DNA from: REEB426 sp964551975
GTDB lineage: Bacteria > Actinomycetota > Actinomycetes > S36-B12
DNA: 35,825 bases
Reading direction: 5' to 3'
NCBI GenBank assembly: GCA_964551975.1
Contig: CAZKFI010000021.1
Span: 1 to 35,825 of the forward strand
Below the pieces are notes generated by a model, which searched no databases, had not been told where the DNA came from, and worked only from the letters and a program-made list of their open reading frames with translations. How positions within the stretch are numbered: the stretch's first letter is position 1; every line of letters starts with the position of its first letter. Position numbers and translations under genes: made by a program. Shown in pieces: positions 21,095 through 30,058 of the stretch.

Positions 21095-22090
21095 TTAGCC
21101 CGTGCGCGTCACCACGTAATCGCAGAGCAACTCCAAGGCCTGTCGAGCCGGGCCCTGAGGTAACGACTGAAGTTGCGCTCGGGCGTCTGCCGCCCAGCGG
21201 CGCGCCTCCGCGCGAGCCTCTTCGAGAGCTGGATGCCCCCGGAGCATGGCCAGCGCTTCAGCATGCTCGTCATCGACGATCAACGGCCTACTCAGCAGTT
21301 CCTTCAGGCGCATGTCACGACCGTCCGGACTGCTCATGGCGATAAGTGCCGCCAGGGTGGGAATACCCTCGCGCAGGTCCGTTCCCGGTGTCTTGCCGGA
21401 CTGTGTTGAATCGGAGGTGATGTCCACCAGATCGTCAGCGAGTTGAAAGGCAACCCCGATGGATTCACCGAATCGCGCCATAGTTTCCACCGTCGCCTGA
21501 TCGGCACCGGCCATCATGGCCCCGAATCGGCCCGAGGTCGCAATGAGAGATCCGGTCTTGTCGGCAAGCACCTGGAGGTGGTGCTTCACCGGGTCCATGC
21601 CCTCCTCGGGACCAACCGTTTCCCGGATCTGGCCGGTACAGAGTCGCTCGAAGGTCCGGGCCTGGACCCGCACGGCCTCTGGGCCGAGGTCGGCCAAGAT
21701 GTCGGAGGCGCGAGCGAAGAGGAAGTCTCCTGTGAGGATGGCGACGGTGTTGTCCCAGCGTGCGTTCGCCGATGCGGCGCCGCGGCGAATCTTCGCCTCG
21801 TCCATGACGTCATCGTGATAGAGCGTGGCCAGGTGGGTGAGTTCCACCACAACGGCCGCATCGATGACTTCGCGCCTGTCAGCTTCACCGAACTGAGCGG
21901 CAAGCAGAACCAGGAGGGGCCGGAAGCGCTTGCCACCCGCATCGACCAGGTGACGTGAGGCTTCGGTCACAAATGGGTACTCGCTCGTCACCGCATGGCG
22001 CAGGGATCGCTCCACCTCGGTCAGGCCCTCAGCCAATACCGCCTCTAAGCCAGGATCTCCAGCCAGGCGATCGAGGGCGATCCGGCTCAT
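21095..22090 (-). CDS. Trans-polyprenyl diphosphate synthase (probable menaquinone side-chain synthase)
   Basis: A 331-residue prenyltransferase with GGKRFRP (52-58), the first Asp-rich motif DDVMD (93-97), RRGAASANARWDN after it, KTGSLIATSGRFGAMM near 178-193 and the second motif DDLVD (219-223). The residues before the first motif are small and aliphatic (HLATLYHDD), typical of enzymes making long chains (heptaprenyl to decaprenyl) instead of farnesyl or geranylgeranyl diphosphate. It follows nuoN by 9 bases, a position also known for grcC1-type genes beside menaquinone or nuo genes in actinobacteria. Its product is probably the isoprenoid tail of menaquinone, the electron acceptor of the upstream complex I. 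Chain length is not determined here. Confidence 0.88.
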   Translation of the reverse strand: MSRIALDRLAGDPGLEAVLAEGLTEVERSLRHAVTSEYPFVTEASRHLVDAGGKRFRPLLVLLAAQFGEADRREVIDAAVVVELTHLATLYHDDVMDEAKIRRGAASANARWDNTVAILTGDFLFARASDILADLGPEAVRVQARTFERLCTGQIRETVGPEEGMDPVKHHLQVLADKTGSLIATSGRFGAMMAGADQATVETMARFGESIGVAFQLADDLVDITSDSTQSGKTPGTDLREGIPTLAALIAMSSPDGRDMRLKELLSRPLIVDDEHAEALAMLRGHPALEEARAEARRWAADARAQLQSLPQGPARQALELLCDYVVTRTG

Positions 22091-22099
22091 GCCATCACG

Positions 22100-23665
22100 C
22101 TACTCCCGAAGGAAGATGTCGGCATTCGCAACCAATTCCAGTACCGGTTGCGGGGCGATGCCGAGTACCACGGTCACCGTGGCTGCTGCCGCCACGGCGA
22201 TCGTGGTGAAAACCGAGGGCACGACCACACTGGCGGTGTCCTGGTTTGGGGCATTGAAGAACATCAAGACGATGACCCGAACATAGAAGAACGCGGTCAC
22301 CGCGGACATGAGAACAGCCACGATCACCAGCCAGGCGGCACCGCTGGCGATAGCCGCAGCAAAGACACTGAACTTGCCGATGAAGCCACTGGTGAGCGGA
22401 ATGCCTGCAAGGGAAAGCATGAAGAGCGCAAACAGCGATGCCACGACCGGGGACCTGCGTCCCAAACCCGACCACTTCGACAACTGCGTCGCTTCACCCG
22501 TGGCATCTCGCACCATGGTGATGATCGCAAAGGCGCCGATCGTGGTGAATCCGTAGGCGATCAGATAGTACATCGAGCTGGCCAAACCCGCTCCACTGGC
22601 GGCGGTCACGCCGACGAGTATGAACCCGGCCTGGGCAATGGACGAGTAGGCAAGCATTCGCTTGATGTCGGTCTGTGCCACGGCGATGATCGAACCCACC
22701 ACCATGGTGGCGATGGCCACGATCCACAGCACCGGCTCCCAGTCCCAACGCATGCCACCGAAAGCGACGTAGAGCAGCCGCAGCAGAGCGCCGAACGCGG
22801 CAATCTTCACCGTTGCCGCCATGAATGCCGTAACCGGAGTAGGTGAGCCCTGGTAGACGTCCGGAGTCCACTGATGGAAGGGCACCAGGGAAACCTTGAA
22901 GAACAGGCCAACCAGGATCAATCCCATAGCCGCGAGGATCAGGGCGTTCTGCGAGGGTTTGGCAGCGAGGACCTCGGCGATAACCCCAAGGTCGATGGAT
23001 CCGGCGTAGCCGTACGCAAGCGCCGATCCGTACAGGAAGAAAGCCGAGGAGAAGGCGCCAAGTAAGAAGTACTTCATGGCCGCCTCCTGCGAGAGGAGGC
23101 GACGGCGACGTGCCATGCCGGCCAGCAGGTACAGCGGAAGGGACATGACCTCCAGAGCGATGAACATCATCAGGAGGTCGCCAGCGGCAGGGAAGAGCAA
23201 CATGCCGGTAAGCGAGAAGAGGAAGAGCGGCCACACTTCGGTCTGCAGGTAGCCGCGGGTGGTGAATTCCTGTTCGTCAACTGAGCCCGGCAATGTCGAG
23301 GCTCGCGGAGCGAAGGCGTCACCGTTTGGATCAATACCCCGCTCGGCGATCAACAGGGCGGCCAAGGTGGCCACGAGCAGCAGGGCTCCTTGAATGACGA
23401 GCGCTGGGCCATCGATTACCACCGAACCGGCACCGGTGATTACCCGTGTTCCGGCGAGCGTCACCACCCAGGCGAAGGCAATGAGCAGGCTTAGGAAGAC
23501 CAGGGCCAGTTGGCATGCACGTCGTGCACGACGTGGCAGGAAGGCCTCGAACAACACCGAAAGCACCGCAGCCCCGAAGAGGATGAGTACCGGCGCCATG
23601 GCTCGATAGTCGAACTCGGGGAAAGTGAAGGTGCTCTCGCTCAGGCGCACCGCGGCCGCGCTCAT
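22100..23665 (-). CDS. nuoN: NADH-quinone oxidoreductase subunit N
   Basis: A 521-residue multi-spanning antiporter-like subunit. LLMMFIALEVMSLPLYLLAG holds the key Glu of the proton channel, and AAMKYFLLGAFSSAFFLYGS, PFHQWTPDVYQGSPTPVTAF and IKRMLAYSSIAQAGFILVGV are conserved NuoN motifs. The C-terminus EGNADIFLRE-type is short. NuoN is one of three proton-pumping units of complex I, next to NuoK. It is the last nuo gene of the operon. The start is ATG 23665, sharing one base with the nuoM stop (TGATG); a GTG one codon earlier is also possible. Confidence 0.96.
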   Translation of the reverse strand: MSAAAVRLSESTFTFPEFDYRAMAPVLILFGAAVLSVLFEAFLPRRARRACQLALVFLSLLIAFAWVVTLAGTRVITGAGSVVIDGPALVIQGALLLVATLAALLIAERGIDPNGDAFAPRASTLPGSVDEQEFTTRGYLQTEVWPLFLFSLTGMLLFPAAGDLLMMFIALEVMSLPLYLLAGMARRRRLLSQEAAMKYFLLGAFSSAFFLYGSALAYGYAGSIDLGVIAEVLAAKPSQNALILAAMGLILVGLFFKVSLVPFHQWTPDVYQGSPTPVTAFMAATVKIAAFGALLRLLYVAFGGMRWDWEPVLWIVAIATMVVGSIIAVAQTDIKRMLAYSSIAQAGFILVGVTAASGAGLASSMYYLIAYGFTTIGAFAIITMVRDATGEATQLSKWSGLGRRSPVVASLFALFMLSLAGIPLTSGFIGKFSVFAAAIASGAAWLVIVAVLMSAVTAFFYVRVIVLMFFNAPNQDTASVVVPSVFTTIAVAAAATVTVVLGIAPQPVLELVANADIFLRE

Positions 23666-25164
23666 CACTGGCCATTCCCTTCGACGATTGCCACAATGCG
23701 ATCCACCGTCGGGTTCACGGCGTTGAGAATCGGTGCCGGGAAGAAGCCCAGCACGATTGTCAGGGCGACGATCGGGGCGAGGGCTGCGATCTCCCGGCCC
23801 TTCAGGTCAGGCATGTTCGCGAGCCCATCCTTCACCGGGCCAGTCATGGTGCGCTGGTAGACGCGCAATACGTAGGCCGCCGTGAGCACGATGCCCAGCG
23901 TGGCAACCGCACCAACGACCATCATGCGCTCGAAGGCACCCAGCAGCACCATGAACTCACCGACGAATGAGACCAGACCGGGTAGAGCAAGGGAACTCAG
24001 CGCAGCGAAGAGGAAGAAGCCCGCCAACACCGGGGCTGGCTTGTTCACGCCGCCGTAATCGCCGATGAGACTGGAGCCTCGATTTCGCTGCATGAGGAAG
24101 CCAGCGGTCATGAACAAGGCCGCAACGGAGAGGCCGTGCGCCACCATGTACACGATCGATCCACTCTGACCGATAGCGGTGAAGACGAAGATGCCCAGGG
24201 CGATGAACCCGAAATGCGAAAGTGACGAGTAGGCGAAGAGACGCTTCATGTCGGTTTGCACCAAGGCGACGTAGCCGCCATAGAAGATGCCGATCAAGGC
24301 CATCCCGATGACGACCGGTGCGTAGAACTCGGATGCCGCAGGGAAGATCGGCAGGCAGTAGCGCAGCATGCCGAACGTTCCTACCTTGTCCAGGACACCG
24401 ATCAGCAGGATCGAGGTGGCCGGGGTGGATTGGCCAGCTGCATCCGGGAGCCAGGTGTGGAATGGCCACAGCGGTGCCTTGATCGCAAAGGCGATGAAGA
24501 AGCCCAGGAACAGCATCTTCTGCACATTCGGGTCAATGGGTATCGATGACAGCCCTTCGTAATCGAAGGTCGCCTGGCCGGTGGTCTGCAGGCCCACTAC
24601 GAAGAGACCAATCAGCGCCGCCAGAAGCAGGAGGCCACCCACCAGGCTGTAGAGCAGGAACTTCACAGCCGCGTAGGAGCGCTGAGGTCCGCCGAATCGC
24701 CCGATCAGGAAATAGACCGGTACCAGCATGACTTCGAAGAAGACGTAGAAGAGAAAGAGATCGGTAGCGGCGAATACACCGATCATGGTGGTTTCCAGAG
24801 CCAGGATCAGCGCCAGATAGCCGCGTACCGATCCGTTCTCTGGATCACGCCAGGCCGAGAGGATCACCACAGGCACCAACGTGGCTGCCAGTGCGATGAG
24901 TACCAGCGCCATACCGTCCACACCCATCGAATAGCCGATACCTAGTGCGGGTATCCATGGGTAGGACTCAACGAACTGGAACAGGTCAGTGGAACTGCCG
25001 TCGAACTGCAGTGCCATCGCAACCACACCAGCCAGGGTTGCCACCGAGAACGCCAATGCCACGACTCGTGCAGAGGTGGGTTTCGTGCGCGGTGTCAGCA
25101 TCACCGCCAGGGCGCCCACCAAGGGGAGCCCTGCCAGAACGGAAAGCCAGGGGAACGCGCTCAT
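23665..25164 (-). CDS. nuoM: NADH-quinone oxidoreductase subunit M
   Basis: A 499-residue proton-pumping antiporter-like subunit. Conserved parts include GIGYSMGVDGMALVLIALA, FFEVMLVPVYFLIGRFGG (with the essential Glu), VKFLLYSLVGGLLLLAAL, KAPLWPFHTWLPDAAGQSTP and MKRLFAYSSLSHFGFIALGI. It lies between NuoL and NuoN in the membrane arm. Its ATG overlaps the nuoL stop by 4 bases and its stop touches the nuoN start, in the conserved L-M-N order. Confidence 0.97.
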   Translation of the reverse strand: MSAFPWLSVLAGLPLVGALAVMLTPRTKPTSARVVALAFSVATLAGVVAMALQFDGSSTDLFQFVESYPWIPALGIGYSMGVDGMALVLIALAATLVPVVILSAWRDPENGSVRGYLALILALETTMIGVFAATDLFLFYVFFEVMLVPVYFLIGRFGGPQRSYAAVKFLLYSLVGGLLLLAALIGLFVVGLQTTGQATFDYEGLSSIPIDPNVQKMLFLGFFIAFAIKAPLWPFHTWLPDAAGQSTPATSILLIGVLDKVGTFGMLRYCLPIFPAASEFYAPVVIGMALIGIFYGGYVALVQTDMKRLFAYSSLSHFGFIALGIFVFTAIGQSGSIVYMVAHGLSVAALFMTAGFLMQRNRGSSLIGDYGGVNKPAPVLAGFFLFAALSSLALPGLVSFVGEFMVLLGAFERMMVVGAVATLGIVLTAAYVLRVYQRTMTGPVKDGLANMPDLKGREIAALAPIVALTIVLGFFPAPILNAVNPTVDRIVAIVEGNGQ

Positions 25165-27053
25165 GCCAGCCTCACCAGTGCCAGTGCAATCAGAACGATG
25201 ACCGCGCCACCAACCATGGACAGTGCGTAGGAACGAACGAAGCCACGCTGGGTCCGGCGCATCCGCGTTGCCAGACCACCGATGAACCCTGCGGTGCCCA
25301 GGACGAAGCCGTCAACCGCACGCTCATCGAACCAATTTGCGGCACGAGCCAGGCGGTAGGACGGCTCTACAACGAGTACGTCGTTGACCTGGTTGCCGTA
25401 TAGCTCAGCCCGTGCGGCCCGAGTCAACCAGGAGCCACGCGGCGCGGTCGTCGGGATGGGTTTGCGCAGGTACATCGGAATTGCGATGGCCACACCAACG
25501 AGGACCACCGCCAGAGTGACCGCGATGTAAACCCAGGTCGGGTACGGCAGTGGTTCCGAGGCGTAACCGACGACCGGCTCAAGCCATGACTCGATGTCAC
25601 CCCAGAAGAGCAAGGCCATACCCAACCCGAATGAGCCGATGGCCAGGATAATGAGTGGAATGGTCATTACCGGGGGCGACTCATGCGGATGCACGCCCTC
25701 CTCCCAGCGCGCCTTGCCGAAGAACGTCATCAGCACCATGCGGGTCATGTAGAAGCCGGTGACGCCGGCGGCCAGAATCGCTGCGGCTCCAAGCACCGGC
25801 CCGCGCTCGAAGGCGGCGTGGATGATCTCGTCCTTGGACCAGAACCCGGAGAAGGGTGGAATGCCGATGATGGCCAGATAGCCGAAAAGGAAGGTGACGA
25901 AGGTCGCGATCATCACAGTTCGTAGGGCGCCGTACCTGCGCATGTCGACGTTGTCGTGCATGCCATGCATGACTGAGCCAGCACCAAGGAACAGCCCGGC
26001 CTTGAACACGCCATGAGTGAGCAGATGGAAGATCGCGAAGACGTAACCGATGGGCCCTAGGCCAGCCGCCATGACCATGTAGCCGATCTGGCTCATCGTC
26101 GATCCGGCTAGCGACTTCTTGATGTCATCCTTCGCCGATCCGATGATCGCGCCCATAAAGACCGTGATGATGCCGACGATCACCACGGCCAGAGCGGCCC
26201 ATGCAGCGCGGTCGTAGATGGCATTGGAGCGAGCGATGAGGTAGACGCCGGCAGTGACCATGGTCGCCGCATGGATGAGCGCCGAGACTGGGGTCGGACC
26301 TTCCATGGCATCCAGGAGCCATGCCTGGAGTGGGAACTGCGCCGACTTTCCGCAGGCCGCCAACAGCAGCAGCAGGCCTAGGGCAGTCAGGACTCCTTCA
26401 CTCGCCTGCTGGGCATCGGCGAACACAGCGTCGAATGCAACCGAACCGAAGGTCACGAACATCACCATGATGGCCAGGCTGAGTCCTACGTCACCGACTC
26501 GGTTGATGATGAACGCCTTCTTGGCAGCTGCTGCTGCCGTTGGCCGCACCTGCCAGAACCCGATCAAGAGGTAGCTGGCCAGGCCCACACCCTCCCAGCC
26601 GACGTAGAGCAACAGGTAGTTGTTTGCCAGGACCAGCAGGAGCATGGCAGCCACGAAGAGGTTCAAGTACCCGAAGAACTTCCGGCGATCCGGGTCGTGC
26701 GCCATGTAACCCAGGGAGTAGATGTGGATCAGTGCCCCAACGATGGTGATCAGGAGAACGAAGACCATCGACAGTTGATCAAGTTGCAGACCGATGTCGA
26801 CGGAGAAGTTCCCAGCAAACATCCAGGTTGCGTAGTTCACGCTGATTGTTCGCTCATCGGTCGGCAGCGCCATCATCGCCAGCAACATGGCAACGGCTAG
26901 TGCGCCCGCCGCCGAGACGGTCAGCACGCCGAGATACGGGCCCCAGCGGTTGGTCCACCGCCCGCCGACCAGCAGGACGAAGGCGCCCGCCAATGGCAGG
27001 GCGATGAGTACCCACACCAAGGAGAGCACGCCGTCAATCGGCATGGACGCCAT
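25161..27053 (-). CDS. nuoL: NADH-quinone oxidoreductase subunit L
   Basis: A 630-residue distal proton-pumping subunit. Motifs are LYVGWEGVGLASYLLIGFW (key Glu), KAFIINRVGDVGLSLAIM, QFPLQAWLLDAMEGPTPVSA, LIHAATMVTAGVYLIAR and DIKKSLAGSTMSQIGYMVMA. The C-terminal part contains the transmembrane tail and the long lateral helix region that runs along M and N. ATG 27053 has AGGAAGG about 9 bases upstream; an alternative ATG three codons later is possible. This is the only nuo junction after nuoE with a real spacer (35 bases after nuoK). Confidence 0.97.
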   Translation of the reverse strand: MASMPIDGVLSLVWVLIALPLAGAFVLLVGGRWTNRWGPYLGVLTVSAAGALAVAMLLAMMALPTDERTISVNYATWMFAGNFSVDIGLQLDQLSMVFVLLITIVGALIHIYSLGYMAHDPDRRKFFGYLNLFVAAMLLLVLANNYLLLYVGWEGVGLASYLLIGFWQVRPTAAAAAKKAFIINRVGDVGLSLAIMVMFVTFGSVAFDAVFADAQQASEGVLTALGLLLLLAACGKSAQFPLQAWLLDAMEGPTPVSALIHAATMVTAGVYLIARSNAIYDRAAWAALAVVIVGIITVFMGAIIGSAKDDIKKSLAGSTMSQIGYMVMAAGLGPIGYVFAIFHLLTHGVFKAGLFLGAGSVMHGMHDNVDMRRYGALRTVMIATFVTFLFGYLAIIGIPPFSGFWSKDEIIHAAFERGPVLGAAAILAAGVTGFYMTRMVLMTFFGKARWEEGVHPHESPPVMTIPLIILAIGSFGLGMALLFWGDIESWLEPVVGYASEPLPYPTWVYIAVTLAVVLVGVAIAIPMYLRKPIPTTAPRGSWLTRAARAELYGNQVNDVLVVEPSYRLARAANWFDERAVDGFVLGTAGFIGGLATRMRRTQRGFVRSYALSMVGGAVIVLIALALVRLA

Positions 27054-27088
27054 TCGTTGCCGCCTTCCTATCTACTATCGATCGCGCG

Positions 27089-27388
27089 CTAGTACTTCAG
27101 CAAGCTCGGTTCATCGATGGATGCCGACCTGCGAGTCCGGAAGATGGTCACGATGATCGCTAGGCCCACAACCACCTCGGCGGCAGCTACCACCATCACG
27201 AAGAAGGCCACCACCTGACCGTTCAAGGTGCCAGTCATACGCGCGAATGCGACGAAAGCCAGGTTGGCGGAGTTCAACATCAGCTCGACGCACATGAACA
27301 CCACGATCGCGTTGCGGCGCAGGAGAAAGCCCAGTGCACCCAGACTGAACAGGATTGCCGAGAGCACGACGTAACTGGCAGGACTCAT
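27089..27388 (-). CDS. nuoK: NADH-quinone oxidoreductase subunit K
   Basis: A 99-residue three-helix membrane protein. The two conserved membrane glutamates are in MCVELMLNSANLAFVAF (about residue 35) and AAAEVVVGLAIIVTIF (about residue 70). It starts MSPASYVVLSAILFSLGALG, normal for the family. NuoK links the quinone-site region to the antiporter subunits. The ATG overlaps the nuoJ stop by 4 bases. Confidence 0.97.
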   Translation of the reverse strand: MSPASYVVLSAILFSLGALGFLLRRNAIVVFMCVELMLNSANLAFVAFARMTGTLNGQVVAFFVMVVAAAEVVVGLAIIVTIFRTRRSASIDEPSLLKY

Positions 27389-28194
27389 CGGTCCTCGCCT
27401 CCCTCGATCTGACGACCCTGACTCAGTTCACGCACCTGTTCGACGTCTGCATGATCAACCGGTCGGGCATCGGCCCGCGCCTGCAGTGGGCCCGGGATGG
27501 ATTCCATCGCCGGCGTGCCATCGGGCAGGAGCGCGGGCGTATCGACGGCGTTGTGCCGGGCATAGACACCTGGGTTGGGTTGAGTGCCGGGATGCCCGGG
27601 GGTCCGGAAGCGCAGACGCGAACGCTCAGGCTGAGTGAGCACCGCCTTCCAGCGCTCTCGGTGGGCCAGAACCATGGCACCCAGCGCCGCCGTGATCAAC
27701 AGGGCCGAGGTGATCTCGAAGGCCACGAGGTAATCAGTGAAGATCAGGCGGGCGACCCCCTGCACGTTGCCCCCGTCCACGCTGTTGACGCCGGCCAGGC
27801 CGATACTGCCCGCTTGGACAAGCGCAGTGCCGACGCTGGCCACCAGCACGGCGACGAGCGCAATACCGAGGGCCAGTGCAGCGATCCGCTGACCTTTCAG
27901 TGTTTCAATCAGAGAGTCAGAGGCATCAACGCCGACGACCATGAGCACGAACAGGAAGAGCATCATCACTGCGCCGGTGTAGACGACAACCTGCACCATG
28001 CCGAGGAATGGTGCTGAGTTCGCCACGTACATGATGGCGAGGTTGATCATCGTTAGCGCAGTCCACAGAGCGCTATGAACGGCCTTGCGGGACAGGATTA
28101 GACCGAGCGCCCCTGCGACCGCAAGGATCCCGCAGACCCAGAACAGGACCGCCTCGGGCGTACCCATGGTGTCCACGGCCAGATCCGGACTCAT
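27385..28194 (-). CDS. nuoJ: NADH-quinone oxidoreductase subunit J
   Basis: A 269-residue subunit with five membrane helices. The family block is MVQVVVYTGAVMMLFLFVLM with the pi-bulge Tyr helix, and the fifth helix is FEITSALLITAALGAMVLAH. After about residue 180 comes a hydrophilic, Pro/Arg-rich extension of some 85 residues, longer than in E. coli (184 residues in total) but usual for actinobacterial NuoJ. The ATG overlaps the nuoI stop by 4 bases, and the stop overlaps nuoK. Confidence 0.95.
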   Translation of the reverse strand: MSPDLAVDTMGTPEAVLFWVCGILAVAGALGLILSRKAVHSALWTALTMINLAIMYVANSAPFLGMVQVVVYTGAVMMLFLFVLMVVGVDASDSLIETLKGQRIAALALGIALVAVLVASVGTALVQAGSIGLAGVNSVDGGNVQGVARLIFTDYLVAFEITSALLITAALGAMVLAHRERWKAVLTQPERSRLRFRTPGHPGTQPNPGVYARHNAVDTPALLPDGTPAMESIPGPLQARADARPVDHADVEQVRELSQGRQIEGGEDR

Positions 28195-28736
28195 CGCGCG
28201 GGCTCACCTTCCTGCTCCGGCACTGCTCCGGTAATGCGATTGGCGTAGTAGTCCTGTTCGGTCGTGCCCGGCACCATCGGGTGTGGCGGGGGCAGCATCC
28301 CGGGCAACAGCGGCCCGAGAAGATCCTGCTTCTCGTAGATGAGGTCAGCGCGACTGTCATCGGCGAGTTCGTAGTCGTTGGTCATGGTCAGCGCACGGGT
28401 TGGGCAGGCTTCAATGCATAGCCCGCAGAAGATACAGCGCAGATAGTTGATCTGGTACACCCGCCCATACCGCTCACCGGGTGAATAGCGTTCCGTTTCG
28501 GTGTTGTCGGCACCCTCAACGAAGATTGCATCCGCTGGGCAGGCCCAGGCACATAGTTCGCAGCCGACGCACTTCTCCAGGCCATCTGGCCAGCGATTCA
28601 ACTGGTGACGGCCGTGAAACCGAGCCTCGACCGGGTACTTATCGCGGTCCTCCGGGTACTGCTCGGTGACCGTGGGTTTGAACATGGTGATGAACGTGAC
28701 CCAGAAGCCACGAATCGGCTGAGGGAAGAATGGCAT
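28191..28736 (-). CDS. nuoI: NADH-quinone oxidoreductase subunit I (full-length)
   Basis: A 181-residue ferredoxin-like subunit. The two [4Fe-4S] motifs are CVGCELCAWACP and CIFCGLCIEACP, for clusters N6a and N6b. The N-terminus FFPQPIRGFWVTFITMFKPT anchors it to the membrane arm, and RFHGRHQLNRWPDGLEKC is typical of NuoI. This is the complete copy; a 104-residue relative lies at 14876-15190. ATG 28736 shares one base with the nuoH stop, or a GTG one codon earlier overlaps it by 4. Confidence 0.97.
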   Translation of the reverse strand: MPFFPQPIRGFWVTFITMFKPTVTEQYPEDRDKYPVEARFHGRHQLNRWPDGLEKCVGCELCAWACPADAIFVEGADNTETERYSPGERYGRVYQINYLRCIFCGLCIEACPTRALTMTNDYELADDSRADLIYEKQDLLGPLLPGMLPPPHPMVPGTTEQDYYANRITGAVPEQEGEPAR

Positions 28737-30058
28737 CACGCATCACCTGTTTCGCTTGATGTCGTAGACCTGGCTGAGTCCGAAGCGGCGGCCACTCCGG
28801 CGACCGCAGTGGGTCGACGGCCGGCCACCGGCAGAACCTGCCCGGGCATTGGTGGGACCGGAAAGCCCGGGGCACCAGGGCTTTCCTCCTGCAGGGCGGC
28901 CGCACGCCGTGCGGCACGGCGATCACCAACAACCTGCCCGATCCAGGAGCCCAGCAGCAGGATCGCGACGGCAATGGCACCGACGATGAGCACCTGCTGT
29001 GTGGTGAAGGTGATCTCGTCCTGGACAATGCGCGCGGTGGAGACGATAAGGATCCAGGCCAGGGAGACCGGGATCAGCACCTTCCAGCCGAACTTCATGA
29101 ACTGGTCGTAGCGCAGCCGCGGCAGGGTACCGCGCAACCAAATGAACACGAAGATGAACAGCTGCACCTTGATCAGCCACCACAGCAGCGGCCACCACCC
29201 GGTATTTGCCTGCTCCCACAGTGAGATCGGCCAGGGAGCACGCCAACCGCCGAGGAACAGCGTGGTGGCCAGAGCCGAGACGGTCACCATATTGATGTAC
29301 TCGGCGAGGAAGAACAGGGCGAACTTCAGCGATGAGTACTCGGTATGGAACCCTCCGACGAGTTCACCCTCCGCCTCCGGCAGATCGAATGGTGCTCGAT
29401 TGGTCTCACCCACCATCGCTGTGACGTAGATGAGGAAGCTGGGCAGCAGGATGATCGCGTACCAGATGGGTTCTTGCGCTGCCACGATCTGCGAGGTGGA
29501 CATCGAACCGGCGTAGAGGAACACCGCCACGAACGACAGACCCATGGCGATCTCGTAGGAGATCATCTGCGCACTCGATCGCAGCCCACCGAGCAGCGGG
29601 TAAGTCGACCCTGAAGCCCACCCGGCCAGGACGATGCCGTAGATACCGATCGAAGCAATGGCCAGCACGTAGAGCACGGAGACCGGGAAGTCGGTCAACT
29701 GCAGCGGGGTCTCCACTCCGAAGATCGACACAGTGGGTCCGAAGGGAATCACCGCAAAGGCAACGAACGCCATCGTTGCGGAGATCACTGGTGCGATCCA
29801 GTAGACAGCCAGGTGCGCGGCCTTAGGGATGATCTCTTCCTTCAGCCCCAACTTGATGCCGTCCATCAGGGACTGCAGCAGACCGAAGGGACCTACCCGG
29901 TTGGGTCCGATGCGGTTCTGCATCCGGGAAACGACCCTGCGCTCCCACCAGATGGTGAACAGGGTGAGCAGCACCAAGATGACAAAGATGGCTACCGACT
30001 TCAGCAGCACCATCCACCAGGGATCCGCTCCGAACAGGCTTTCCGCACCCGCGTTCAC
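28736..30058 (-). CDS. nuoH: NADH-quinone oxidoreductase subunit H
   Basis: A 440-residue subunit with eight to nine membrane helices that forms much of the quinone channel. The blocks ERRVVSRMQNRIGPNRVGP, LLQSLMDGIKLGLKEEIIP, SYEIAMGLSFVAVFLYAGSM and GETNRAPFDLPEAEGELVGG are all conserved, and the last carries the functionally important acidic residues. The C-terminal 65 residues (after VVGDRRAARRAAALQ) form a Pro/Ala/Ser-rich extension not present in E. coli NuoH. The GTG at 30058 overlaps the nuoG stop by 4 bases. Confidence 0.96.
   Translation of the reverse strand: MNAGAESLFGADPWWMVLLKSVAIFVILVLLTLFTIWWERRVVSRMQNRIGPNRVGPFGLLQSLMDGIKLGLKEEIIPKAAHLAVYWIAPVISATMAFVAFAVIPFGPTVSIFGVETPLQLTDFPVSVLYVLAIASIGIYGIVLAGWASGSTYPLLGGLRSSAQMISYEIAMGLSFVAVFLYAGSMSTSQIVAAQEPIWYAIILLPSFLIYVTAMVGETNRAPFDLPEAEGELVGGFHTEYSSLKFALFFLAEYINMVTVSALATTLFLGGWRAPWPISLWEQANTGWWPLLWWLIKVQLFIFVFIWLRGTLPRLRYDQFMKFGWKVLIPVSLAWILIVSTARIVQDEITFTTQQVLIVGAIAVAILLLGSWIGQVVGDRRAARRAAALQEESPGAPGFPVPPMPGQVLPVAGRRPTAVAGVAAASDSARSTTSSETGDA

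Noticed and set aside
22148..23234. Long open frames on both strands (22148-22846 plus, 22494-23234 minus)
   Set aside because: Both are out-of-frame shadows of nuoN, whose proton-channel motifs are unambiguous.
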